From contig JAMPYA010000041.1 in assembly GCA_023700885.1 (NCBI GenBank), forward strand, positions 1 through 14,987: 14,987 bases of DNA, written 5' to 3'. This stretch comes from Flavobacteriaceae bacterium (GTDB lineage Bacteria; Bacteroidota; Bacteroidia; Flavobacteriales; Flavobacteriaceae). This document shows positions 6,585 to 13,343 of the stretch, piece after piece. A program made the position numbers and the translations under genes. Under the pieces are notes generated by a model that saw only the letters and a list, made by a program, of their open reading frames with translations, did no database searches and had not been told where the DNA came from. How positions within the stretch are numbered: the stretch's first letter is position 1; each line of letters begins with the position of its first letter.

Positions 6585-9500
6585 ATGAAAAAAATTACTA
6601 AACTTTTCTTAATGCTAATGCTCTTTGTAACCACTTGGGGTATTTCACAAACTACATCATCTACTATTTATGGTATGGTTAAAGATTCTGGAGGTGAAAC
6701 TGTAATTGGAGCTACAGTAGCTGTAACTCATATCGCTTCAGGAACTAAGTATTATTCTATTACTAATTCAAGCGGTTATTACAACATTCCTGCCGTAAGA
6801 CCAGGAGGTCCTTTTCAGGTTCAAATTTCTTATGTAGGTTTCACAACATTCGAAACTAAAGAAGTTTATACTTCATTAGGGGCATCAACAGCAGTTAATG
6901 CAGTTTTATCAGAAGATATTACTTCCTTACAAGAGGTTGTAATTACAACTGAAGGTAGTTCTTTTAACAAAGATAAAACGGGAGCGGCACAACAATTTTC
7001 AAAAAGAGAAGTACAATCAATTCCAATTACTGGAGCAAGAACAATTTCTGCAATTACCAAATACAACCCTAATGGCAATGGTAGTTCTTTTGGCGGTCAA
7101 GATTCTCGTTTAAACAACTTTACCGTTGATGGATCTATTTTAAATAATGGATTTGGTTTAGGAGGAGAATCTCAAGCGGGAGGAAGAACAGGTTCTACTT
7201 CAATTTCTATTGATGCTATTGAACAATTACAGGTTAATATCGCTCCATTTGATGTAAGACAAAGTGGTTTTGTTGGTGCAGGAATTAATGCAGTAACCCG
7301 TAGTGGAACAAATGATATAGAGGGATCGGTATATTCTTCTTTTAGAGACAACTCTTCTAAATTTATTGGTGACAACGCAGCCGGAACACCGGTAACTGCT
7401 TCCAAATTTAAAGAAAATATGAAAGGTTTTAGATTGGGGACTCCAATTATTAAAGACAAACTTTTCTTATTTGTAAATGCTGAAGAACTTATAAAAACAG
7501 AGCCTGCTACAGATTGGGTATCTACTGGATCCCCATTAACTGGTATACAATCTCAAGTTTTATTTTCTGATATGCAGACATTATCTACTTTTATGAAAGA
7601 TAAATTTGGATACATAACAGGTCCTTGGGAAGGTTACGACAGCGAATCTTATTCAAAAAAATTCTTAGGGCGTGTAGATTGGAACATCAATGACAATCAT
7701 AAATTAACATTGCGTTATGTACACCATGATTCTGAGTCCGATTTTCTTGTATCAAACTCTTCTTCTGCTGGTGCAGGAAACCGTAGAACTTTAGTCACTG
7801 CAATGTCTTTCCAAAATAGTGGTTATACACAACAAGACAACACACGTTCTGCTGTATTGGAATTAAACAGTAAATTAAGTGAAACTTTACACAATAGCTT
7901 AATTGTTGGATATGATAAACAAATAGAAGATAGAGGGTATAGAACTGAACTTTTCCCTACTATTGATATTAGAAATGGTATAGGTACAACTTATACTTCA
8001 GTAGGTTTTGATCCTTTTACCCCAGGTAATAAATTAGATTATTCTAATTTACACTTTACCAACAATCTTACTAAATATATTGGTAAACATACAATTATTG
8101 GAGGTGTAAACTTTGAGATGTTTAAATCAAACAACTTATTTTACTCGGCTTCAAATGGTGTATATATATACAAATCTTTAGCTCAATTTTATGGTGCTGC
8201 TAACGAATTTATAAATAATGGTGGAGTTCCAGTAGCTACTACAGCATTTCCTGCGGATAGATTTCAACTAAGATATTCAGCACTCCCTGGAGGTGAAACC
8301 CCTTACCAAGTACTAAAATCAAACAAATTAGATTTATATCTTCAAGATGAGTATATCGTTAACGAAAAACTAAAAGTTACCGCAGGAATTAGAGCATCTA
8401 TGATAGACTTTAAAGATACTGCATTAGAAAACCCAGCAGTTACGGCAATGACTTTTACCAAAGGTGAAAAATGGAATACTGGATTAATGCCTAAAACTCA
8501 ATATTTATTTGAACCTAGATTAGGTTTCAACTATGATGTAAAAGGAGATAGAAGTACACAAATACGAGGTGGAACTGGAATATTTACCGGTAAACCTCCT
8601 TATGTATTTATTTCAAATCAAATTGGAAACAACGGTGTGCTAACTGGATTTATTGACTATAACAATGTTCCTTTTAACGCTACACAAGCGGCATTACTTA
8701 ATGGCATAGGATTTACAACTGATCCAGCTAAATCTTATACACCAGCAAATGCTACATTGCCTTCATCTTTTGACTTAGCAATGACTGATTCTAATTATAA
8801 ATTCCCACAAGTATGGAAATCAAATATTGCATTAGATCATAAATTACCTGGTGGATTCATTGGAACTATTGAATATATTTATGGCCAAAATATCAATGCT
8901 GTTACCTATTATAATGCTAACTTAAAAGCACCAACAGCTCTTTTTAATGGTCCTGACAACAGAAATAGATGGATAGGCGGTACTGGAGGAAACAGAATTA
9001 ATAGCAATGTTTCAATGGCAGCTATATTAACCAATACTGATAAAGGATTTTATAATAGCACTACTTTAAAAGTTGAATACCCTTCTAAAAAAGGACTTTG
9101 GGGTTCATTTGCTTTGACATTCTCTGATGCTCAAGACCTACAATCAGCCGGTTCTACAGCAAGTTCTTCATGGCAAAGTATTAGAAGTATTAATGGAAAT
9201 AATTCTGATTTTGGACTATCAACTTCCGATAACAATATAAAAGAACGATTAGTTGGTTTATTGGGTTATAGAATAAATTATGGGAAAGAACACGGTGGAA
9301 CAACTTCCTTTACACTAGGTTATATTGGTCAATCTGGCTTTGGTTACACTTATGGCATTAATGGTGATATGAATGGAGATGGAGTAAGCGGAAATGATTT
9401 ACTTTATGTGCCAAATAATGGCGCTGATATTAAATTTGAACAATTTACAGCAACTCAACCAAATGCTACTGTAACAACATTCACTACTACTAGTCAACAA

Positions 9501-9911
9501 TTGGCCTTAGAAAACTTTATAGCTCAAGATAAATACTTAAGTTCTAGACGTGGCGGATATACTGAAAGAAATGCTTCATATGTTCCAATGTTACATCGTT
9601 TTGATTTCTCTGTAATACAAGATTTTTATATTACAATTAAAGGAATTAAAAATTCATTCCAGTTAAGAGCTGATATTTTAAACTTTGGAAATATGTTAAA
9701 TAATGATTGGGGAGTATCTGAAAGAGCTACTGTACCTTCTTTATTAACTTATAGAAGTGTTGGTTCAGATGGTATTCCTGTTTATCGTTTAGCAACTCAG
9801 TTAGATGAGAATGGCTATACCATTTTAGCGCGTGATACTTATAGCAAGAATACTTCTACTTCAAATGTATGGTCAGCTCAACTTTCATTGAGATATACAT
9901 TTGGCAAATAG
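6585..9911 (+). CDS. Oar-like TonB-dependent outer-membrane receptor
   Basis: A 1108-residue outer-membrane protein. It has a signal peptide (MKKITKLFLMLMLFVTTWGISQ, cleavage near residue 21). A carboxypeptidase-regulatory-like beta domain follows, with the typical pattern IYGMVKDSGGETVIGATV...SGYYNIPAVRPGGPFQVQISYVGF (about 28-88). The plug region is about 115-240 and contains VQSIPITGARTISAITKYNPNG, LNNFTVDGSILNNGFG and INAVTRSGTNDIEGSVY. The remainder is a long beta-barrel ending in an aromatic-rich strand (LSLRYTFGK). The stretch NGDMNGDGVSGNDLLYVPN near residue 925 is typical of Oar-type proteins and resembles an Asp-rich metal-binding loop. No SusD-like partner lies next to it, so a SusC-type glycan importer is unlikely; the substrate is unknown. 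The gene is monocistronic, between its own promoter and terminator. Confidence 0.92.
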   Translation: MKKITKLFLMLMLFVTTWGISQTTSSTIYGMVKDSGGETVIGATVAVTHIASGTKYYSITNSSGYYNIPAVRPGGPFQVQISYVGFTTFETKEVYTSLGASTAVNAVLSEDITSLQEVVITTEGSSFNKDKTGAAQQFSKREVQSIPITGARTISAITKYNPNGNGSSFGGQDSRLNNFTVDGSILNNGFGLGGESQAGGRTGSTSISIDAIEQLQVNIAPFDVRQSGFVGAGINAVTRSGTNDIEGSVYSSFRDNSSKFIGDNAAGTPVTASKFKENMKGFRLGTPIIKDKLFLFVNAEELIKTEPATDWVSTGSPLTGIQSQVLFSDMQTLSTFMKDKFGYITGPWEGYDSESYSKKFLGRVDWNINDNHKLTLRYVHHDSESDFLVSNSSSAGAGNRRTLVTAMSFQNSGYTQQDNTRSAVLELNSKLSETLHNSLIVGYDKQIEDRGYRTELFPTIDIRNGIGTTYTSVGFDPFTPGNKLDYSNLHFTNNLTKYIGKHTIIGGVNFEMFKSNNLFYSASNGVYIYKSLAQFYGAANEFINNGGVPVATTAFPADRFQLRYSALPGGETPYQVLKSNKLDLYLQDEYIVNEKLKVTAGIRASMIDFKDTALENPAVTAMTFTKGEKWNTGLMPKTQYLFEPRLGFNYDVKGDRSTQIRGGTGIFTGKPPYVFISNQIGNNGVLTGFIDYNNVPFNATQAALLNGIGFTTDPAKSYTPANATLPSSFDLAMTDSNYKFPQVWKSNIALDHKLPGGFIGTIEYIYGQNINAVTYYNANLKAPTALFNGPDNRNRWIGGTGGNRINSNVSMAAILTNTDKGFYNSTTLKVEYPSKKGLWGSFALTFSDAQDLQSAGSTASSSWQSIRSINGNNSDFGLSTSDNNIKERLVGLLGYRINYGKEHGGTTSFTLGYIGQSGFGYTYGINGDMNGDGVSGNDLLYVPNNGADIKFEQFTATQPNATVTTFTTTSQQLALENFIAQDKYLSSRRGGYTERNASYVPMLHRFDFSVIQDFYITIKGIKNSFQLRADILNFGNMLNNDWGVSERATVPSLLTYRSVGSDGIPVYRLATQLDENGYTILARDTYSKNTSTSNVWSAQLSLRYTFGK

Positions 9912-9933
9912 TTTTTATATTTTTATTACAATT

Positions 9934-9965
9934 AAAACCTCTCAATTTTATTGAGAGGTTTTTTT
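9934..9965 (+). terminator. Intrinsic terminator after the receptor gene
   Basis: AAAACCTCTCAA (9934-9945) pairs perfectly with TTGAGAGGTTTT (9951-9962) across a TTTTA loop, with T continuing to 9965. This is a 12-bp stem, 22 nt after the stop codon. The A-run on the left also lets it work on the opposite strand, though no gene needs it there. Confidence 0.95.
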
Positions 9966-10007
9966 ATTTTAGTCATATTAGTATATTTACCCTCTAAATT
10001 TTCATAG

Positions 10008-10445
10008 ATGCTTAAACTAATTCATTCTGGTGTTTCCTATTTAGTAGTCATATTAGTGTTATTCACGTTGATAAACTCTTTGGTAAAACTTAAATCTAAA
10101 GAATCCTATAAGAAAAATGATTATATTATTACCCTTACAACTACTTTGCTTTCTATAATACAGTTGATTTTAGGTGTTTTCTCTTATTATTTTTCTACTT
10201 ATTACCAAACATTACGAGACGCTGGTTTTAAAGTTGTGATGAAAGATGCAACTTTAAGATTATATATTGTAGAACATCCTTTAATGATGCTTATTGCTAT
10301 AACTTTAATAGTTTTTGGATTTTACAAACATCAAAAAAGAGAAAATGACACTTTAAAATTTAAGACCTTAGCTTGGTTTTACGGAGTAGCATTTGTTTTA
10401 ATATTAAGTAGAATTCCTTGGGAACAATGGTTTAAATCTTTATAA
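10008..10445 (+). CDS. Small four-helix membrane protein of unknown function
   Basis: A 145-residue integral membrane protein with four predicted transmembrane helices (about 8-28, 40-62, 86-106 and 118-136) and short, mostly polar loops. Noticeable residues are H6 at the start of helix 1 (IHSG), the motif EHPLMM at the start of helix 3 (E89, H90, P91) and H108 after it. I recall similar Bacteroidetes proteins (HSGWRWLV-like start, EHPLMM motif) that are annotated as hypothetical or loosely as cytochrome-like. The histidines could be haem ligands, but this is speculation and there is no CxxCH. It follows the receptor terminator. TATATTTA at 9982-9989, one base off the -7 consensus, may serve as its promoter with a leader of about 15 nt. 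The gene's function remains unassigned. Confidence 0.8.
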   Translation: MLKLIHSGVSYLVVILVLFTLINSLVKLKSKESYKKNDYIITLTTTLLSIIQLILGVFSYYFSTYYQTLRDAGFKVVMKDATLRLYIVEHPLMMLIAITLIVFGFYKHQKRENDTLKFKTLAWFYGVAFVLILSRIPWEQWFKSL

Positions 10446-10560
10446 TTAAAATAAAATGCCACGATTAGATATCAAATACACATATAGAAAATTATTTGGG
10501 AGCTCCATCTAACCAATAAAATTTATAGTGAGCTTGTCGAACTAAAATAAATATAAACAG
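10446..10560. other. 115-nt spacer with a short repeat-like fragment and a micro-ORF
   Basis: The spacer contains GTGAGCTTGTCGAAC (10528-10542), which resembles a short motif (GTTCGACAAGCTCAC on the other strand) that I recall as common between Bacteroidetes genes. It also holds an 18-codon ORF (ATG at 10456, TAA ending at 10512) reading MPRLDIKYTYRKLFGSSI, which could be real, a gene remnant or chance. No convincing promoter or terminator was found. Confidence 0.3.
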
Positions 10561-11307
10561 ATGAAATACTTATTAAAAATAGTATCATTCCCCCTTTCTG
10601 TATTACAACTCCTCTTTTTTGGATTGACTTTGTTGATTTTTGATGTTTTTCAAAGAATTAGTTTCAATCTATTTGGATATTCAGCTCACAAGAAAACTGT
10701 GGACTGTATGTCCTATTTTTTAATTCTTTCATTGCGTTTTATTGGAGGGAAGATAACCTATACATCAAATTATAAAATTCCTAAAAATGTTCCTTTAATT
10801 ATTGTTTCTAATCATCAAGGATTATTTGACATTCCTCCTATTGGATGGTTTTTTAGAAATCATCACCCAAAATATGTATCCAAAATTGAGTTAGAAAATG
10901 GGATTCCCGGAATTTCCTACAACTTAAAACACGGTGGTTCCGTATTAATTAATCGCAAAGATGCAAAACAATCGTTATTAGCCATTTCAAAATTTGGAAA
11001 ATATATAGAAAAAAACAATTATGCAGCTGTTATATTTCCTGAAGGAACCAGAAGCAAAGACGGGAAGCCTCTACCGTTTAAGGAAAACGGAGTAAAAATG
11101 TTGGTTAAATATATACCATCCGCATATATAGTTCCGGTTACAATTAATGATTCTTGGAAAATATCAGATATTACGCAAATTTTTAAACCTTTAGGACTTA
11201 GAATAACCTTGGATATTCATGAACCTATTGCAGTAGATTCTATGCCTTTTGATGAATTATTTCAAAAAGTAGAAAGTGATGTTCATAAATCTATTCGAGT
11301 ATCTTAA
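10561..11307 (+). CDS. plsC: 1-acyl-glycerol-3-phosphate acyltransferase (PlsC/LPLAT family)
   Basis: A 248-residue membrane-bound acyltransferase, predicted to transfer a fatty acyl chain to the sn-2 position of lysophosphatidic acid in phospholipid synthesis. The hydrophobic N-terminus (about 5-30) would anchor it in the inner membrane. Catalytic motif I is NHQGLFD (84-90, H85 and D90, spacing H-x4-D). The substrate-binding motif is FPEGTRS (159-165), followed by PFKENG. The motif near IVPVTIND (190-197) corresponds to block IV. Other LPLAT-family acceptors (for example ornithine lipid or lysophospholipid) cannot be excluded from sequence alone. Its last 17 bases overlap the end of the opposing nitrilase gene, so there is no room for a terminator between them. 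Confidence 0.88.
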   Translation: MKYLLKIVSFPLSVLQLLFFGLTLLIFDVFQRISFNLFGYSAHKKTVDCMSYFLILSLRFIGGKITYTSNYKIPKNVPLIIVSNHQGLFDIPPIGWFFRNHHPKYVSKIELENGIPGISYNLKHGGSVLINRKDAKQSLLAISKFGKYIEKNNYAAVIFPEGTRSKDGKPLPFKENGVKMLVKYIPSAYIVPVTINDSWKISDITQIFKPLGLRITLDIHEPIAVDSMPFDELFQKVESDVHKSIRVS

Positions 11308-12070
11308 ACTTATCTTTATCGTTTAAAAATTGAAGTTTATTTCGAATTTCTTCCAATTTATCTTTTTCTAAAATCACATTAAAAACGCCTTCCTGATTTT
11401 CAATAGTTGATAAAATTTCATTTCCATAAGCATCTAAAACAACAGAATGTCCTGGATACTCATACTGATTATCATCTACACCAACTCTATTTACACCAAT
11501 GGTGTAAGACATATTTTCAATTGCTCTAGCTTTTAATAATGTATCCCAAGCATTGATGCGCAATTTTGGCCAACTTGCAATGTAAATTAAAACATCGTAA
11601 TTTACTTTATTACGAGCCCAAACAGGAAAACGTAAATCATAACAAATCAACGGAAATATTTTCCAACCTTTATATTCTAACAACAATTGTTTTTTCCCGG
11701 ATGTATAATGATGGTGTTCTTTGGCCAAAGTAAATAAATGTTTCTTGTCATAATATTGAAGTGTCCCATTAGGAAAAGCAGCAATTAAACGATTGTAATA
11801 ATTAGCATCCTCTTCGATAATAACACTTCCAACTATAAGAGATTTCTTTTCAGAAGCTAAATCAAGCATCCAATTTACTGTTTTTCCATCCATCGTTTCA
11901 GCCAATGGTTCTGGATTCATGGTAAATCCGGTAGTAAACATTTCGGGTAATACAATTAAATCTGAATGAGATATTCTGCTAATCTTTTTTTCAAATAGCT
12001 TTAGGTTAGCTAATTTATCTTCCCAAAATATATTGGATTGTAATATTGAAACATGTAGTTGCTCTTTCAT
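11291..12070 (-). CDS. Nitrilase-superfamily amidase, omega-amidase (YafV) type
   Basis: A 259-residue carbon-nitrogen hydrolase. The catalytic triad is visible: glutamate in LPEMFTTGF (E43), lysine in YYDKKHLF (K109) and cysteine in LICYDLRFPVW (C143). The LPEMFTTGF and CYDLRFPVW signatures match the YafV/omega-amidase group, which hydrolyses 2-oxoglutaramate or 2-oxosuccinamate to the 2-oxo acid and ammonia. The substrate is inferred from family resemblance. The gene ends with TAG on the minus strand at 11293-11291, inside the last codons of the convergent acyltransferase gene. It lies downstream of sdhB but beyond a good terminator, so it is probably transcribed separately. TAACTTTA (12093-12086), one base off the -7 consensus, is the nearest promoter candidate. 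Confidence 0.9.
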   Translation of the reverse strand: MKEQLHVSILQSNIFWEDKLANLKLFEKKISRISHSDLIVLPEMFTTGFTMNPEPLAETMDGKTVNWMLDLASEKKSLIVGSVIIEEDANYYNRLIAAFPNGTLQYYDKKHLFTLAKEHHHYTSGKKQLLLEYKGWKIFPLICYDLRFPVWARNKVNYDVLIYIASWPKLRINAWDTLLKARAIENMSYTIGVNRVGVDDNQYEYPGHSVVLDAYGNEILSTIENQEGVFNVILEKDKLEEIRNKLQFLNDKDKFKILE

Positions 12071-12093
12071 AGTAGATTTTTATAGTAAAGTTA

Positions 12094-12129
12094 AAATAAA
12101 AAATCCTGAACTTTTACAGCTCAGGATTT
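12094..12129 (-). terminator. Intrinsic terminator of the sdh operon
   Basis: Read on the minus strand, AAATCCTGAGCT (12129-12118) pairs with AGTTCAGGATTT (12112-12101) across GTAAA. This is a 12-bp stem with one G-U pair, followed by a T-run (six T counting the end of the stem). It begins 22 nt after the sdhB stop and ends 23 nt before the nitrilase start. Confidence 0.9.
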
Positions 12130-12151
12130 AATTATTAAAATTAAAATAATA

Positions 12152-12895
12152 TTATGTTAAACTGGCACATAAATACTCTCTGTTCATTCTTGCAATATTT
12201 TCTAGTGAAATTCCTTTAGGACATTCTACTTCGCACGCTTCTGTATTGGTACAGTTACCAAATCCTTCTAAATCCATTTGTTTTACCATATTCATAACGC
12301 GCTCTTTAGCTTCAATTTTACCTTGTGGCAATAAAGCAAATTGAGAAACTTTAGCCGAGACAAATAACATTGCCGATGAGTTTTTACAAGTTGCTACACA
12401 AGCTCCACATCCAATACATGACGCAGCATCCATCGATAAATCTGCATCATTTTTAGGAATCAAAATAGAATTTGCATCAGTAGTATTCCCAGAAGTATTA
12501 ACTGATATAAATCCGCCAGCTTGTTGAATACGTTCAAAAGCCATTCTATCTACAATTAAATCTTTAATTACAGGAAATGCTTTTGCTCTAAATGGTTCGA
12601 TATAAATGGTATCTCCATCTTTAAACTTGCGCATATGTAACTGACAAGTTGTAATTAAACGATCTGGCCCGTGCGCTTCTCCGTTAATAAACAATGAACA
12701 CATACCGCAGATACCTTCTCTACAATCGTGATCAAAAGCTACTGGTTCTTCGTTTTTACTAACTAAATCTTCGTTTAGGACATCTAACATTTCCAGAAAA
12801 GACATATGATCGGAAATATCAGTTACTTTATATTCGGCCATTCTACCCTTATCTTGAGCATTTTTTTGGCGCCAAACTTTTAGTGTTAAATTCAT
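12152..12895 (-). CDS. sdhB: Succinate dehydrogenase/fumarate reductase iron-sulfur subunit
   Basis: Subunit B of complex II (247 aa), which carries electrons from the flavin of SdhA to the quinone site in the membrane anchor. Residues 1-100 form the plant-ferredoxin-like domain with [2Fe-2S] ligands in CREGICGMC (C58, C63, C66) and C84. The C-terminal domain has CIGCGACVATCK (C160, C163, C166, C170) and CTNTEACEVECPKG (C215, C221, C225), which supply the [4Fe-4S] and [3Fe-4S] clusters. All eleven expected cysteines are present. The sequence resembles the non-classical Bacteroidetes/epsilonproteobacterial type (SdhC-A-B order with one five-helix anchor). Gene order fits: sdhA lies upstream. 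However, a 431-bp repeat-flanked unit separates the two genes. Confidence 0.96.
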   Translation of the reverse strand: MNLTLKVWRQKNAQDKGRMAEYKVTDISDHMSFLEMLDVLNEDLVSKNEEPVAFDHDCREGICGMCSLFINGEAHGPDRLITTCQLHMRKFKDGDTIYIEPFRAKAFPVIKDLIVDRMAFERIQQAGGFISVNTSGNTTDANSILIPKNDADLSMDAASCIGCGACVATCKNSSAMLFVSAKVSQFALLPQGKIEAKERVMNMVKQMDLEGFGNCTNTEACEVECPKGISLENIARMNREYLCASLT

Positions 12896-12909
12896 ATTTT
12901 TTTAAGGTT

Positions 12910-12934
12910 TTAGCCAAAAGGCAATAGGCAATAG
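12910..12934 (+). repeat. Left inverted-repeat arm, heptamer array
   Basis: TTAGC (12910-12914) is followed by CAAAAGGCAATAGGCAATAG (12915-12934). The second part is identical to the reverse complement of 13316-13335. With the outer bases, 24 of 25 positions match (mismatch at 12914). It contains two perfect GGCAATA heptamers and a degenerate third (GCCAAAA). It ends 1 nt from the stop of the four-helix-bundle gene. Confidence 0.95.
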
Positions 12935-12935
12935 A

Positions 12936-13298
12936 TTATTCGCTTATCGACTTTATAAAGGCATTTAACATTTTATTTTCTTCAGTAATTAAATTTATAA
13001 TATTATCGTATTTATCTTGGGTTATTAGAGCTAGTTCTTTTGAAATTATAACTTGAGTCTCTAACTCTAATAATGAACCTCTTGCTATTATGAGAAATTG
13101 CACATAACTTTTAGTATAATTTCTCCCATAGCCCTCCGCAATATTAGAAGGAATAGAAATAGAAGATCTTTTCATTTGACTTTGTAAACCATAAACTTCA
13201 TCTTTTGGCAAATCGTTACAAAGGATATAAATCTCCTTGACAATTTCAATTCCTTTTTGCCAAACTAACAAATCTTTATAGGTTTTAATGTCGCTCAT
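12936..13298 (-). CDS. Four-helix-bundle protein (S23 / 23S rRNA intervening-sequence protein family)
   Basis: A 120-residue, cysteine-poor helical protein with the signatures of the S23/IVP family: YKDLLVWQKGIEIVKEIY (7-24), LPKDEVYGLQSQMKRSSISI (30-49), PSNIAEGYGR (50-59), and QFLIIARGSLLELETQ (67-82), ending with a final helix. The family was first seen as ORFs within intervening sequences of 23S rRNA; the structures are pentameric four-helix bundles, and the DGR accessory protein Avd is a relative. No reverse transcriptase or variable repeat lies nearby, so it is not part of a DGR here. The basic surface segment suggests nucleic-acid binding, as for Avd, but its function is unknown. It sits between sdhA and sdhB in the same orientation, tightly bracketed by inverted repeats, and is probably transcribed with them. 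Confidence 0.92.
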   Translation of the reverse strand: MSDIKTYKDLLVWQKGIEIVKEIYILCNDLPKDEVYGLQSQMKRSSISIPSNIAEGYGRNYTKSYVQFLIIARGSLLELETQVIISKELALITQDKYDNIINLITEENKMLNAFIKSISE

Positions 13299-13315
13299 TT
13301 ACATTTTCTAATTAA

Positions 13316-13340
13316 CTATTGCCTATTGCCTTTTGCCTAA
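13316..13340 (-). repeat. Right inverted-repeat arm, heptamer array
   Basis: On the minus strand, 13340-13316 reads TTAGG followed by CAAAAGGCAATAGGCAATAG. This is three consecutive heptamers of the form GGCAAWA (GGCAAAA, GGCAATA, GGCAATA) plus G. The arm begins 3 nt after the sdhA stop and ends 17 nt before the four-helix-bundle start codon. Confidence 0.95.
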
Positions 13341-13343
13341 TTA

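Larger units (their letters stand above)
12910..13340. mobile_element. Inverted-repeat-flanked four-helix-bundle gene unit in the sdhA-sdhB spacer
   Basis: The unit consists of a left arm (12910-12934), the four-helix-bundle ORF (12936-13298) and a right arm (13316-13340). It occupies 431 of the 448 nt between sdhA and sdhB; removing it leaves 17 nt, normal operon spacing. The arms could form a stem of about 25 bp with a 381-nt loop, 95% of it coding. No transposase and no target-site duplication are visible, so any movement would depend on other factors. 23S rRNA intervening sequences have the same layout (stem plus S23-family ORF). Calling it mobile is an inference from layout. Confidence 0.55.

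Noticed and set aside
7172..7459. 95-residue minus-strand ORF inside the receptor gene
   Set aside because: Shadow of the plug-domain coding region; no domain features.
6585..9911. SusC-type glycan importer locus
   Set aside because: No SusD-like lipoprotein gene or glycosidase is adjacent, and the barrel has Oar-type features.
12936..13298. Diversity-generating retroelement, because the protein is related to Avd
   Set aside because: No reverse transcriptase, template repeat or variable repeat is visible in the window.
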